Source of the DNA: Pipra filicauda
Lineage: Eukaryota > Chordata > Aves > Passeriformes > Pipridae
Assembly (NCBI RefSeq): GCF_003945595.2
Contig: NW_024104909.1
Span: forward strand, 2,781,001 to 2,845,000
Direction of reading: 5' to 3'
DNA: 64,000 nucleotides
In this document: piece by piece, positions 50,166 to 61,900 of the stretch
Position numbering within the stretch: the first letter of the stretch is position 1
Layout of the letters: the number at the start of each line of letters is the position of its first letter
Notes under the pieces: model-generated
The model's database searches: none
Told to the model about the DNA's origin: nothing
Seen by the model: the letters and a program-made list of their open reading frames with translations, nothing else
Position numbers and translations under genes: made by a program

Positions 50166-50331
50166 AGTTTAGTGAGGGGAGAATGAAGAGCAGCAAGAAA
50201 AAATACCCCACTGGAGGAGTGTATCTGCTTTACTCCATAGACTTCCCGGGATTGCAAAGTTTCAGGAGCAATAAAAAGAGCCGTTCAGTGCTTGGGTTTC
50301 ACCAACCCCCTACTGCTCTCCGGAGTCATCA
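50166..50331 (+). other. Possible 166-nt internal exon
   Basis: Upstream lies a branchpoint-like GTTATAAC, a clean pyrimidine tract TTCTCCCCTGCTCCTTCTG, and TAG at 50163-50165. The downstream boundary is GTCATCA then GTAAGT, a strong donor. Of the three frames only one is open, and it is open across the entire exon (54 codons). It holds an ATG at 50183-50185 followed by a basic start (MKSSKKKYPTGG), and a stop falls just inside the intron at 50333-50335. I do not recognise the peptide. It could be a coding exon, an exon of a long non-coding RNA, or a chance arrangement. The interval also retains more CpGs than its surroundings. Confidence 0.3.
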
Positions 50332-50339
50332 GTAAGTGC

Positions 50340-52850
50340 TCACCTCCTAACACATGGAAATGAGCTGCAAACTCACTTCTGAAAGCTCTCGGAGCTATGG
50401 GAAAACCTGGCTAATTAGCAACTGCCGGGGTTCTTGTTGACTGCCTCCTTTCTTGTTGCGTTCCAGTGAGCCAGAGTTTCTTTTGATTGCTCCCTATTTT
50501 TACCCCCAAGTGTTGAAAGGACTCCTTGCAGTACTGTGATCACTGGAATGAGGCCATCTTGGAGTGAGTTTGGACTGGAATCTGTTGAAAATCCTTGTAA
50601 AACTGAAAACCTCGTCGAGTTTGGGGTCTCTTTTGGTCTTTCCTTTTGTACTGTTAAAACTACAAGAAAAAGCAAAGCTGGTTTCAGGCACTGTTTTAGA
50701 CCTACTTATCAATTTTGGGTGAGGAAGTTTACTTTCTTGAGCTTTCTATGTAAGTTTAAAGAAAACTCTTCTGTAGAACTTGCAGAAAATCATCAACAAC
50801 TGGGATGTATTATTCCCATTATATATTGTATCATTACTCAAGCCAGTACAGGAAACAATTTTGTGAATCAGAATTAGACTTCTGGGAAGATATTCTGTGT
50901 CATTTGTTATCAATATTATTTTAGATGCCATTAACTGGCAATAAAATTTGGATGCAAGTAATTTTAATTGTTGAATGCTATATTAGCACATAATGCTCTA
51001 ATCATAAATATATTTTTTCCTGGTTCTAAAATGAAACTGTTGTACTTGAACAATTTTGTTACGTTCAAGAAATGTTTGATTTGCAGTCTCTGAGGTAGAG
51101 GAAGGGACATGAAGAAATGGTGAGAGGTAACAGTGTACCCCTGTGAACAGCGAATTACACGCCTGAACTTTGTTTTTAAAACTCCTATTGCTGGAAAACA
51201 TCCAGTAGGATTTTAACCTCTGTAGGTGAAACAAGTATGTTATTTTTCTTTCTTCTCTTAACCTGCCCTGTAGTCTGTTTAATGACGGAACAAAATCGGG
51301 AAGCTCCTGCTCACCAATATGAATGGGTTAAATGTATATCTGTGTGCAGCACAACAGCTGTAGGGCTGAGAAATGGCACAGAAGCCTCATATTGGTTCTC
51401 TCCACAGGGAATGAATTTTAACTTCAGGAGTGCAACTCTCCGAGAACTGGCCTCCATGAGGAGTACAAGAAACACCTTAACAGATTAGCCAGTAGTCTAT
51501 CTAATTTAGTGTTCCATTTCTCAAGGCTTATTGAAGAAACAATAATTCTGGTTTATGAAGCAGGTGAAGAGAGAGTAGATATTGTTTGGAGGGGGAGAGT
51601 TTGGGCAACAGTGTAACTACTGGTCCCATTTCCTAACGCTGCTGTTTGGTTATCAGTGGCTGGCTTGGATAGGGTCTCCCTCATCTTCCCTCTTCTGCTT
51701 CCCTGATTCTGCGTCAGGAAAATTTTTATGGGGAGAAAACACAAACAAACTTTCTTTGTTTCTTTCCATATGTGTCTTTTTCACAAGCAAACTTCTGGTA
51801 GCCACAATTAACACTTGTAACGGCCTTTTTGTGATGGAAAATGAATTTATGTAGTGTCTTTCAGAGTTTTCTTTGCTGTCTCCATCTTCCCCATGGAGAC
51901 CATAGAGGGCCTTGTTGGTGCTAGCAGGAAGAAAACTTAATTTTAAAGTTTAAATATGCTGTAGATCTTGGCCTCAATAACATCTTGTGTCAAAGAATCA
52001 CAGGGTTTGTTACAGCTTGGAGATGCAAACAGTGATATTCATGAAATGGCTGAAGACTGATTTTCTTTAGACCATAAGTAACTGCAGGACTTTCCCATCA
52101 AATGGTTGTTGGTTTTGTCTTTCTCTTTTCTTTACAAGTCTTGGCTTCTTACTGTTTTTAGCTGTGATAAAAAAATGAGAGTAGACACTGTACTTTTTGC
52201 GTCTCTCTGAAGTTCCATCATGGCTGGGGTGAGAAAGGAAATAATAAAATTAATTCTTTCGAGAATCTGGGCTCATTATTACACATAAACTCTGTGTTTG
52301 CTGTGCTTGTTTTCCAGTTGTTCTGATATTTCAGCCAGTGAAGTAGAAGTGAGGCCTCATTTCTAATTGAGTGATGCATCAACAGCTTTCTCTTCTTTTT
52401 TTTTTTTTTATTAAAATGTTTATCAGGTGTCTGCAATTACAGAGGCATTAACCAACCCACCGTTTTATCTGTGTGTAATATTGATGCTGTTTAATTTTTT
52501 TAATTGTGATCAGGAGGATGTGATAGATGGGAGGTTTATTAAACCTGCAGTTGTTACCAGCTAGCAGAAATCTGAATGCTGGATGGCAGGAGAGTGAGCC
52601 TGATAATGAGATATATATGGAGACAAGAGGAAAGTACTGGGCTTACACAGGAATAATCAAGTGCCTAAGCCTAGGACAGAAAACAGCTTTCTAGGTGGAA
52701 ATTCAGTAGAAAGGGATGTTGAGCTGGTGCTCCAGAGAGGTTTTTCTTGGTACTGGTGACATCTGGAGGAGTTTCAACCCTCGAGCTGACCTCCTGCTCC
52801 CTTGCATCTCGATCTGCTTCAAAACTACCCAGTTGTTTTTCTCCATTCAT
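50340..52850. other. Non-coding DNA between two possible exons
   Basis: No gene is recognised. A T14 run sits at 52396-52409. A weak reverse CR1-like start at about 51993-52030 is too decayed to call. Confidence 0.5.
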
Positions 52851-52856
52851 TTTCAG

Positions 52857-52971
52857 CTGGATCAGCAGCTCGGCTGACAGATGTTGAATCACTGGAGCCA
52901 TGGCAGGGGACACAGCAGGGATGTGCAGCCAGTTGCTGGGATCACACCTTTTGGCCCAAATGTCATCCTGG
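52857..52971 (+). other. Possible 115-nt exon downstream of the 50.2-kb candidate
   Basis: A near-ideal acceptor (TTTTTCTCCATTCATTTTCAG ending at 52856, seen here as a long T/C tract before CAG) and a strong donor (CCTGG then GTAAGT at 52972) enclose 115 bases. One frame is open throughout and reads Gly/Ala/Ser/Trp/Cys-rich (for example LTDVESLEPWQGTQQG). The other two stop early. Joined directly to the 50.2-kb candidate exon, the frames disagree: that exon leaves two bases, and the join reads into a stop codon soon after. The pair would therefore suit a non-coding transcript better than a protein. Confidence 0.28.
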
Positions 52972-53034
52972 GTAAGTTTAAAACAGGGATGAACCTGCTT
53001 GTTTCCTCCGTGCTGGTGGCAGACGGGGTAAGAA

Positions 53035-53255
53035 ATTCTAACTATAGAAAGGAAAACTTATCTCAGGTGTTAGGAAAAGCTTTTCCTTGATCGTGAAATG
53101 TTGGACAGGGTGATTAGGGAGGCTGCAGAGACCCCATCTGCTGGTCTTTAAAGCCTCAGATAGACACACATCTGTTGGGAAACACCATGAAGGATTTTTC
53201 TGCCTGCAAGCAGGGAAACAGATTTAACTGATCTCTGGAGATCACTCCCAGCCCT
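53035..53255 (+). mobile_element. Old CR1 LINE 3'-end fragment
   Basis: The order of blocks follows the 3' region of diverged CR1 copies: AGGAAAAGCTTTTCCTTGATC, ATGTTGGACAGGGTGATTAG, GGAGGCTGCAGAGACCCCAT, GGTCTTTAAAGCCTCAGATAGA, then TTCTGCCTGCAAGCAGGG and CTCTGGAGATCACTCCCAGCC. The terminal octamer tail is no longer visible. It is 5'-truncated, in plus orientation, and clearly older than the CR1 copy at 25.1 kb. Confidence 0.82.
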
Positions 53256-53259
53256 CTGA

Positions 53260-56200
53260 CACATATCTCTTAACTATTTGTAGTGTAAAATGTGTAAAAT
53301 GAAAGGTTTTTCTTAATGTATGAGGACTGAATTTTGTGGAAATCACCCTCTTATTTTTCATCACTTCATTGTAGGCAACTGGATTAGCCTTCTGTCTGAT
53401 CAGTGTGGGGGAAAGGGAGGGAGGAAGAACATTAATCACATCAAATTTCTCTCTCAGCACTTTGACAATAAGATGGCATTTAGGAAGAACTTGGGTCATA
53501 CAATATATATCTGTCTGTCATTAAAAGAACCACTTTTCAAGCAGTTTTATTAATCATAGAGCTCACTACAAAAAAGCATCAGTGTGATCCCACCTACAGC
53601 ATTAATCTAACAAAGATACTGTTGATGGTTATCTTTATCTTGGTATCACCCACTAGAAGATGCCAGTTTTGAAAGAACATCCCTGTCTATTTCAATAGAA
53701 ACAGCAGGACTCTTTTTAGTTTTTTTTTATGACCGTTGGGCTGTTTTGTACAGGATTATGTTCATTGTAATGTCTGCAGTGACTGGTGAATGCTGATGGA
53801 GAAAAGCATGGAGAAATATGCAGTCACTGACACTCCCAAACGTTTTATACACACCCAATCTCTATTCTCATTTAATTATCACAACAATTTATCATAAAAG
53901 TTATTAATTAAAAATGTTAATCTTTACTGAGAGGACTGTTCAATCTTCTAAGCTCTGTGGTTTCATTTTGAGACTATGCTGGAGTCTTCCTGCTTTCTTT
54001 GCTCCTCAGCTTTGGTTTTAAAGCTCAGAAGTGACACTAAAATTGCCTCTCCTTTTTGTATTTCCATTTGAATAAAGAACCAAGGGAGCTATAGGGTAGG
54101 AGTGAGGGCCCTTGAAGTGCCCAAGCCACTGTATTTTACTTCTTTATGTTTAGCATAGATGTACCTTCCTCAGCTTCTGGAATTAGAAGTTCAACCCAAA
54201 AGACTTCACTGATAAGTCCACATCACCAAGATCTTTAGTGCTTGCTAGGAGAAGTTCTGCTCTTAGCAGGAATAATTTGCTTGGACAGCTGTTTGGATTC
54301 CATGGAGACTGATGTCTGGCTGGAATACAGAGGCAAAACAATGCTGCAAAATGCCCTGCAGGACTATTTATCCTCCTTTCATATAAAATTGATAATTACT
54401 GCTCCTAGTGATATAGCACATCACTCCTTTTAATTGTTCCAATAAACCAAGTTTTGCCTTTTTTTCTCCCCTTCATTTTGCTAATGAATGAACACATATA
54501 TTTTATCTGTATCATACTGGTATTAATTGATGGCATCTTGTCTCTGTACCTCCTAAAAGCAGTTTAACTGCTGGCATTCAGTGCAGAACAGGCTCAGATA
54601 TTTTAAGCAGTTTCTGATAGAATTTAAGGGGTGGACAAACTCCATCAGGATGAGATTATTGGTATGAAAATCCAGAGGCTGCAGTGTCCTGCATAATAGT
54701 TACAGCTCTTCTTTGCAAAGGCAATAGCATGGAGCTGATGGCAAATAGATCCCTCAGTCTATGAATTTTAAAATGCAATACATGGCATAAAACAATATAT
54801 ATCCAGGAAGATTGCAATTTATCTGCACTTTGTTGTCTTAACTCATGCAAAGACAGCAGTGTTACATTGTATAAAGATGGTTTAGTTTAGTATTTTCTTC
54901 CCTGAAATCTCAGACCAAGAAGTAAATGTCCTTTAATAATAGTAGTCTATGAAATTTCATTATGTTCACTTAATAAATTTATAAATAAGCAGAGGAAACA
55001 TATCTATATGTTTATAAATTTATAGGTTCCAGTATAACTGTGTGCTTTGATGATATGTTGAATTCATTTAGACTTAAGCCCTTAGGGCTCTGCTTTACTG
55101 AACTGGATCTACAAGTAGATCTTTGGAGGATATTGGGAGGAAGTGACTGTAAGGATTTCTCGAGGACAGGACAGAATTAAAGGTTGCAGATTTGAGAAAC
55201 GGGTGTCTTATTGGCTGACAATGGAGGTATCATGACAGAGAACTGGTCTTTCTCTTATTTTCTGTTAAAGAAATTTCACTTTTCATGCAAACCAGAGCAT
55301 CAGGTCACACGAAGAGTAACTCTGTGACTTAGTGTTTGCAGCATTCACCTAAAACACATGGAACTGTAAAAATAACTGCAGTACCCGGAGCCTGCATGTT
55401 CCAGACTTGAACTTACTGGTCTTTCCTGCAAAACATTTCAGAGGGAACTACTTTCTTTTCTTTTCTAGAGAGGGGTGGAAAAGCTAAAAACCCTTATTTT
55501 GATGTGCATTAATTATGTAGGAATTTTCTTTCCTGATAAACCCTATTAAATATGAATGCAAAGATAAAGGATAACTAATCATGTTATTCAAATACTCTCT
55601 ATACAGAAAAAAAAAAATGTTGTATTGAAATAAGAAAATGAGCATCTGTGCTTATGGGAGCTCAGGGGTGAACATGTGACTGGTGTGCCCCTAACAAAAA
55701 CAGCATTTCCAGGAGCTTTTTGTGCTATCCAAAAAACCATTCTCTTTTTATGTGTGTCATGGTGGGAAGCTGGGATCCCATGAAAGGTATTAGCAGAGGA
55801 GTGGAGTGAGTAAAGCAGCATGAAAAGGATGGAATTGCTGTACCCGTGGTGGCAGCACGAGCAAGGGAGGAGGATTTGTTTGTTTAGGCACAGGCTACGA
55901 ATTTACCTCTGCCACTTTAGTTTAAAGAAAATAAACTGTGCTTCTGCCCACAACTACATAATTACATTGTACTCTAATATCTCTCGACTTCAAAATGACA
56001 GCTAAAGCAGATTAAAGCTGTTTACAGCCTATGGGAAGTAGTATGGTGGCTGCTGGCAATATTTCTTTCTCGCTCAGTAACCAAAGTCCGGTCATAAATC
56101 TATATTCTTTTTCAAGGAGGAAGGCTGTGATTAAAGGATTCCTTCTACAGCTGTGGCTTGGTGATAAGAGCTTTATGTTCAGACCCTCCTAAGCGACAAA

Positions 56201-56680
56201 AAGAAAAAAAATCATTTTTCATTAAGTTAGCTACTCTAATTTGGGCAGGAGGGGGGGAGAAGCAGACAAGTAGTTTGGTCAATGACTTACTGTAGATTTG
56301 GTAGAGAGCATTGTATACAGTATTTCTAAGCAGCAGCTGGGATTTGAGAGATAGACTACAGCCCTTTTACCACCTCATCTGTGCCCCTGCACAGCGATAG
56401 TTTTCTCTGCAAGGTGGATATTGTGAAATTAAAGAAGTTTATTTTCTGAATACTTGTTAGCTCTCCTAGCCCTGTGCCAGAAACGCAGGCTTACCCACCC
56501 GAAAAACTGCAGGCAGGAACCTGTGACTCGTCCCACAAACCAAACATCCACATGGAAGGAAAAGAAATCCTGAAACCCAGCACTTGCTGAGGTGCTTTTG
56601 TCTTCAGCCGAGGCCTTCACAGCACAGAGAGCAAAGGAAGGGCTCTTGGGGAACCAACTGAGAGGACTTTGAACAAAGAT
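53260..56680. other. A+T-rich non-coding DNA
   Basis: No gene is visible. A 15-base inverted repeat (ATAAATTTATAAATA at 54973-54987 and its near-complement at about 55009-55024) could fold into an A+T hairpin. A short GATTAAAGGATT-containing patch near 56130 may be regulatory but is not strong enough to call. Confidence 0.55.
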
Positions 56681-56689
56681 TTTAAATGC

Positions 56690-56960
56690 TCAGAGCCACA
56701 CAGCGCTGCCAGACGTCATCCCATCAGGCAGAACTTAAAATGAACTCTTTTGTTGTAACTTTACCACTGGAAAAAGAACAAGAGTGAACTAAAAAGCACC
56801 AAAACAAAACCCAGTAACCCAGAACGCAGCAATTCTGATGCATATTTCACAGGGTTTGAGCGTTTCTGATGACAGAGCACAGCTTGATTATAGTAGGGAG
56901 GCTAATTAAATTATACACCAAAATAATTGGGGGAATAATATGATGCCTGGTAGAAGAAAA
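56690..56960. promoter_or_regulatory. Candidate enhancer-like island with a CRE-type site
   Basis: CpGs are retained at several positions. AGACGTCAT at 56711-56719 contains the ACGTCA core of CREB/ATF sites, and GATGCATATTTCAC (near 56838) is octamer-like. It is non-repetitive and non-coding. Function is inferred from motifs only. Confidence 0.22.
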
Positions 56961-57049
56961 AGGAGCAAAACTCTAATCCTTAGTAACTCAAGACATGAGT
57001 TATCTCACTGAGACATATGCCCCCAGTTCTGCTCTTTAACTCAGCAATG

Positions 57050-57375
57050 ACAAAGGGCGCAGTCACAGATCCAGTGACATGTTTTTATATTTTCTCAATT
57101 TTAAAATTGGAACATATTTATATTGGATTCTTTTGCTGGTACTAAGTTTTCAGCTTTTAATTTGCATAATAGTGCTGTGCAAAATGGGATGAGGGTTAAT
57201 CAAAGGGTTTTATCGCTCTTTTTAATTATCTTCATTATGCTGGAGTAAGATGTAAATTTTAATTTCACCTTGTTAGCTAACGTTTTTCACCAAAAGTTTG
57301 GATTTGCAAATCATCTGGCATTTTTAATAGGAGCAGATGCTAGTGATTTTGAAGAACTTAAATGCCTCAAGTATG
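57050..57375. promoter_or_regulatory. Candidate enhancer-like island with a TCF/LEF site
   Basis: ATCAAAGG at 57199-57206 is a canonical TCF/LEF word, followed within 30 bases by TTTTATCGC and TTTTTAATTATC (homeodomain-type). The whole interval is A+T-rich but not simple-sequence, and it lacks long frames. This dense TAAT/TCF mixture is reminiscent of developmental enhancers. Confidence 0.28.
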
Positions 57376-57379
57376 GTAG

Positions 57380-57965
57380 ACACTATTAATTTGATTGATA
57401 TGTAATTTAATATAACTTAGCAATTATTAATGCCATTTAGCATCAGTGTGGATATTAAGAAAGATATAAGCAAGAAGACCAGGGCAAGAAAAGAGAAAGT
57501 TGTTTTTCCTCCCTAGATCTGCTTTCCCCCCCTTCATCTGCTTCTGAATAGATGCTCCTTTTAAGCTGACTACTGTAAACACTCTTTCCTTCTCCCCATC
57601 AAAATTTTTAGTCACAGCTATCACCTGGAAGGTTATTTTCCAGAGGCATATGGTTATCTCACCTTTGGAGAGGCAAGCAGTAAACTCACTCTTAGCCTGA
57701 AGACATTTACCAACAGTGTTTTATATGTTATGTTTATAACTCTTCCAATCTCAGTGAAGCCAACTGAAAAACATACCTGCTAATGGAAAAGGACTATTAA
57801 AACACTGCTGTGCCTTCACCTTGCACTGAGCCAGCTGCACAGAGCTGGGCCATAAATCACACTTAAATGATTACATTCCACCAGAATAACTGCCTAAAGA
57901 GAAGACTTCCAACCAACAGGGAGGCTGTGCTAGCAGGATGAGGAGTCCATTCATTTGCAGAATGA
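57380..57965. other. Non-coding DNA
   Basis: Nothing is recognised apart from short homopolymers. Confidence 0.55.
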
Positions 57966-57969
57966 TGTT

Positions 57970-58920
57970 CCTCAGGTGTATCCTGGGTTTATGTTAAACA
58001 AAGGAAAAAAGGCCTTCTTGTTATGCTGAGCTTGGCCCACCTCCTTCTGACCTTGCACTGGTTTCCAGGGCTCAGGCTTCCTGCTGCCAGAAGGGATGGC
58101 TCCCAGAGCAAGGATGGGCAGGGCTTCCAAGCAGGTGGAGGCTGAGGTTGATGCCTCAGGCTGCCACTTGTGGTGGTGAGGGAGCTCCTGCACAGCCACG
58201 CTGTTGTGTAGCAGAGGGCTGGAACTGTGGCATTAACTCTCTGAACCATCTCACTGAATCTAACAGAGCTTGTCCATCAGGAAACATAGTGCAGTGATCA
58301 GGAGCCCCCCCCTGAGATTTAGAAGACTTCAATTGCCATCTCTGGTCCAAGCACTGATTTCTGTGAGACAAAGGTGTGTGTCAAAGTGAGAAAGGATCAG
58401 CTGGTTGCTTTTCTTTGCCTCATTCCTCAGGAGGCAAATGGATGTTCTACCCTTTCTGTCTGGCTGGGAAGCAACTAAAACAGACTAAATCTGTGTTTAG
58501 TTATAGTGGATCAAACCTTTGTGTGGCAAACAACCTGCCTGGTAGCGTGATCTGTAGGACCTGCAAAGAAAAGGGAGGTATCAGTGCTTTAGTCTTTGCT
58601 TCACACCTGTAACCTCTAAGTTAATGTGGCTTGGGCTGCCCTGGGCAGGCAGGGTGAGAAGAAATTAGGGGGATGCTGAGAAATGTGTGGCCATTCCAAT
58701 GCTTTCGGGGATGTGTAGCAGCAACAGGAAATGTGGAATGGGCAGAGGGTGCTGCTGGAGTCTCAGTGAAAATTCGGCTCTGCTGAGTAAACCTGGGAGT
58801 GCAGGAGGGGAAGTCACTGCACTCACATTTTCCACTTGAGAAGTGCTTGCATGAACCTGAAGTTGGAAGTAAAGCAGACAACAGTTCCTCAGACCAGAAA
58901 TTCTGCAACCATTAACAGAT
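57970..58920. other. GC-richer patch with overlapping minus-strand frames, unassigned
   Basis: Minus-strand frames of 75, 86 and 71 codons overlap each other in different registers at 57972-58371, and a 95-codon frame follows at 58621-58908. The peptides are Pro/Ser/Gln-rich, with no domain I recognise. The pattern suits composition or a decayed gene or repeat. I cannot decide between these. Confidence 0.3.
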
Positions 58921-58924
58921 GAAA

Positions 58925-61900
58925 TAGTTTGCTGAATGAAACCACTCTTTTTATCTCACTAAGGCATTTCTTCATAATCCAGGGGAAAATAAACCTAATC
59001 TTTGCAAATTGTAACTAAGTGCTTAACAGCTCTCTGCTTAATACTTTGATAGAATTGATCTGAATTAACACTGGGCTTGATCCAGGTACTGGCCGATATT
59101 TCCTCTGTTTTGTTAGTCTTCAGCCAAATTCAGGAGGATAGTTGCCTGCTCCTCAGCAGCTCATTTTTTTATGTAGAAACCCAGGCTCTTTCCTTCCCTG
59201 TTCCCCTGGGATTCAGCCCCAGGTAGGACTAAAGGCTTGCTGATACATCAGGGCTTGCAGAAGCACAGAGTGTGAGACAGGCTGCTGGAGGAAATCGGTG
59301 GTCTCCGTCCTCCCACTCCCAAAAATAACTGAGAAAGCATAATCTGTATATGCTGAGCACACGGGAGAGGAATAAGTCAAAAGATCTCAATGTGAAATGA
59401 GAAAGTTTAGTGGAGGTCTGAGAAGCTTTTGGGTTCAAGGGAACCAAACGCTATTAGCAAGCCTTAAGGAGAAAATGCAATGTGTGGGGCACTGAACACC
59501 CAGAGCAAGTCCTGCTGCACCTCAGACTTTCTTTTGCTATTGCTTAGCAACCCCATCTTTAGCTCTCCTTTGCAAACAATACAGTTGCATTTGCTGTGGC
59601 TTTTTTTTTTTTTTGGTGTGCTGTTGTCCCTGTCACACCCAAGGAATGACTGGTGCACTCCCCTGGCAATGTCAAAAAAAGGGGGAAATAATGGAGTTGT
59701 TTAATAGATGTTGAAGCCCAAACCCAAATGTAGGATGGATAGGTAAAATTTTGGGGTTTAAGTATGAACAGGTACTTTTTTGCATTATGCTTCAATAAAG
59801 CATTTAAAGATAGTCATGAATAATAAGTAAGTAATTTTATGCTGAATGACTGCAAAGCATAGAAATGTTCCCTTTCTCTCTCTTTTAAGTGTAAAAATTT
59901 CTTCCACTAAAGGCCATATATTCCTTTCATTCCTGAGATGCAGCTTCCATTGATGCCAGTTTATGGTCCTGAAACTTTGGCTGAAGATTAAGAAGGGAGG
60001 CATAAGAGAGACCTTTATGGGTTTATGTCTTCCAACAATTTGAATCAAATACTTTCCCAAGAAAATGTGTTTTACATGTATTTTAAATTCCTTTTTTTTC
60101 ACAGTAATGTCTCTTTTTCTAAGAAACTTGCATTTTGAAAATGTTGTGACATATTGCCTTAATTGAATATACAGCCTCAGAAACTGGGAGCACCTTTTCA
60201 ATTGCACTGAATGTATCTGAGCAGACTGGAGGCTTCACTGCATAATTTCCAACAGAAAGAGGAAAAGAAAAATGTTTCTCATTAAAAGCAAGATCGGTAA
60301 CACAAGAAAGCAGCAGTATCACTACCTTCTATCCATTAGATGAACTCCTGTCATTGCAATTCCAAGAGTTTGTGAAAGAGAAATCTCAACCTGACTGGTT
60401 ATTCCAGTTTACAGTGAAGTTCTTGCTGTCTCCTAATGAGAGACTTTCTTCATAGTTATTATTTTGGAGCATAACTATGATATTAACACAGTCACCTGAA
60501 AACACAAACCTTCATGTATCCATGCTCCTCTTTCTAGATGTTTCTTACTGATTTCCATTTTGTGACACCTCTGCTATCATTATTTTTAGCTGACCACAGT
60601 TTCTGTCCCCACCTGAGATTACTCTTTCCATGCAGGGTGTGCAGGAGCAGAATACACAGTTCAGCTGCATCTCTAAGACTCTTCAGTCTCCTTGGTTGGA
60701 CACAGAGAACTCCACCACAAAAACACTTTTTAGGACAGTCTGTCAGGTTGCAGATGCTTTTCTCGTGCAGTTTCACATGAGCTAAAGTTGGACTAACAGG
60801 TGCCTGGCGGGGTGATCCCAATCCTATCCCCCTGTCTGGCACTTCCACTGCTTCCCTTGTGCTGGCTCTCACCTCCTGCCCCTCTCTGAGCTCAGGGGTA
60901 ACCCAGTAACAATGGAAAAACTTGTGGTTGTTTTACTGATTGGGCAAGAGCACTGTGCTCACTGCTGGTCAGAGACACACCAGTGCTGGTGGACAGCACA
61001 GGACCCTGTGGAGCACAGAGAGGGCGATGGGAAGAGGAGCAGGGCCAGCAGGAATCCACCTGCAACTCTGACACTCATCTCTCTGTAAGGCTGGCGAGCA
61101 GAATTCTGAACTGTGTGCTCCTCCAAAGATGGGAAAGACAAATGATATCTCAGCAAGATAGTTATATTTTAAGCAGTGTTATCTAAATGAAAAATAACCC
61201 CCGGTCTGCAAGAGCTTGGTAAGAAGAGCTTCAATTTTCGGGATGAGTCTGGCAATGAATGAGCTGTTTAGAACCTTATTGACAGCATTTGCATAGACAC
61301 AGGGCTGGTGAGATTGCAGTTTGTCACTTGCTGTGTACATGTCATTTTTTCTTTTAAATCTGTGACAAAGTAAAATTACCAAGTGGTAAGTTTCCAAAGC
61401 TTATATTAATGATGGGTTGTGCAAATTCATCTTTGTACAGAAGGCTCTCCTTAAATATTGAGAAGGCAGAAAACTGAGAAGCATTTTTGCAGGTCCCTTC
61501 TCCTAGTCCTATCACTCTAAACAGCCCAAACCCCTCTACTACACTTTGCATGAAATGTAATTATCACAGATGATGAAGCCCCCATTTTCCCACTGAAACA
61601 CAAAGTACTTGATTCCTTTACACTGCTATTCCTCAGCTGCTAAAAAAGTCACAAAACCTTATCTTTTTTATTGCTGTGTGCACTGCCTAAACACTATTTC
61701 TTTTCACCTCATTTTTTTGTGGTGAAGCAGCGTCACCACCAGCAGTTTTTTAGTAGCTGTATCAGAGGTCTTTCATCAGGAAAGCTTAAGAAATGAGAGA
61801 AGGAAATGAAAATAACTATGAGAGAACAAATCCGAGTTTGTCTCAAAATAATAGGTTTTGTTGGGAAAAAGATCACATTGTTCTTTTGCATTATCAGAGT

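Noticed and set aside
51993..52035. Reverse CR1 head
   Set aside because: Only a weak resemblance to the complement of a CR1 tail over about 35 bases, without supporting blocks beside it.
57972..58908. Minus-strand coding gene in the GC-richer patch
   Set aside because: The frames overlap in different registers, lack domains and have no splice boundaries I could defend, so it is recorded only as an unassigned patch.
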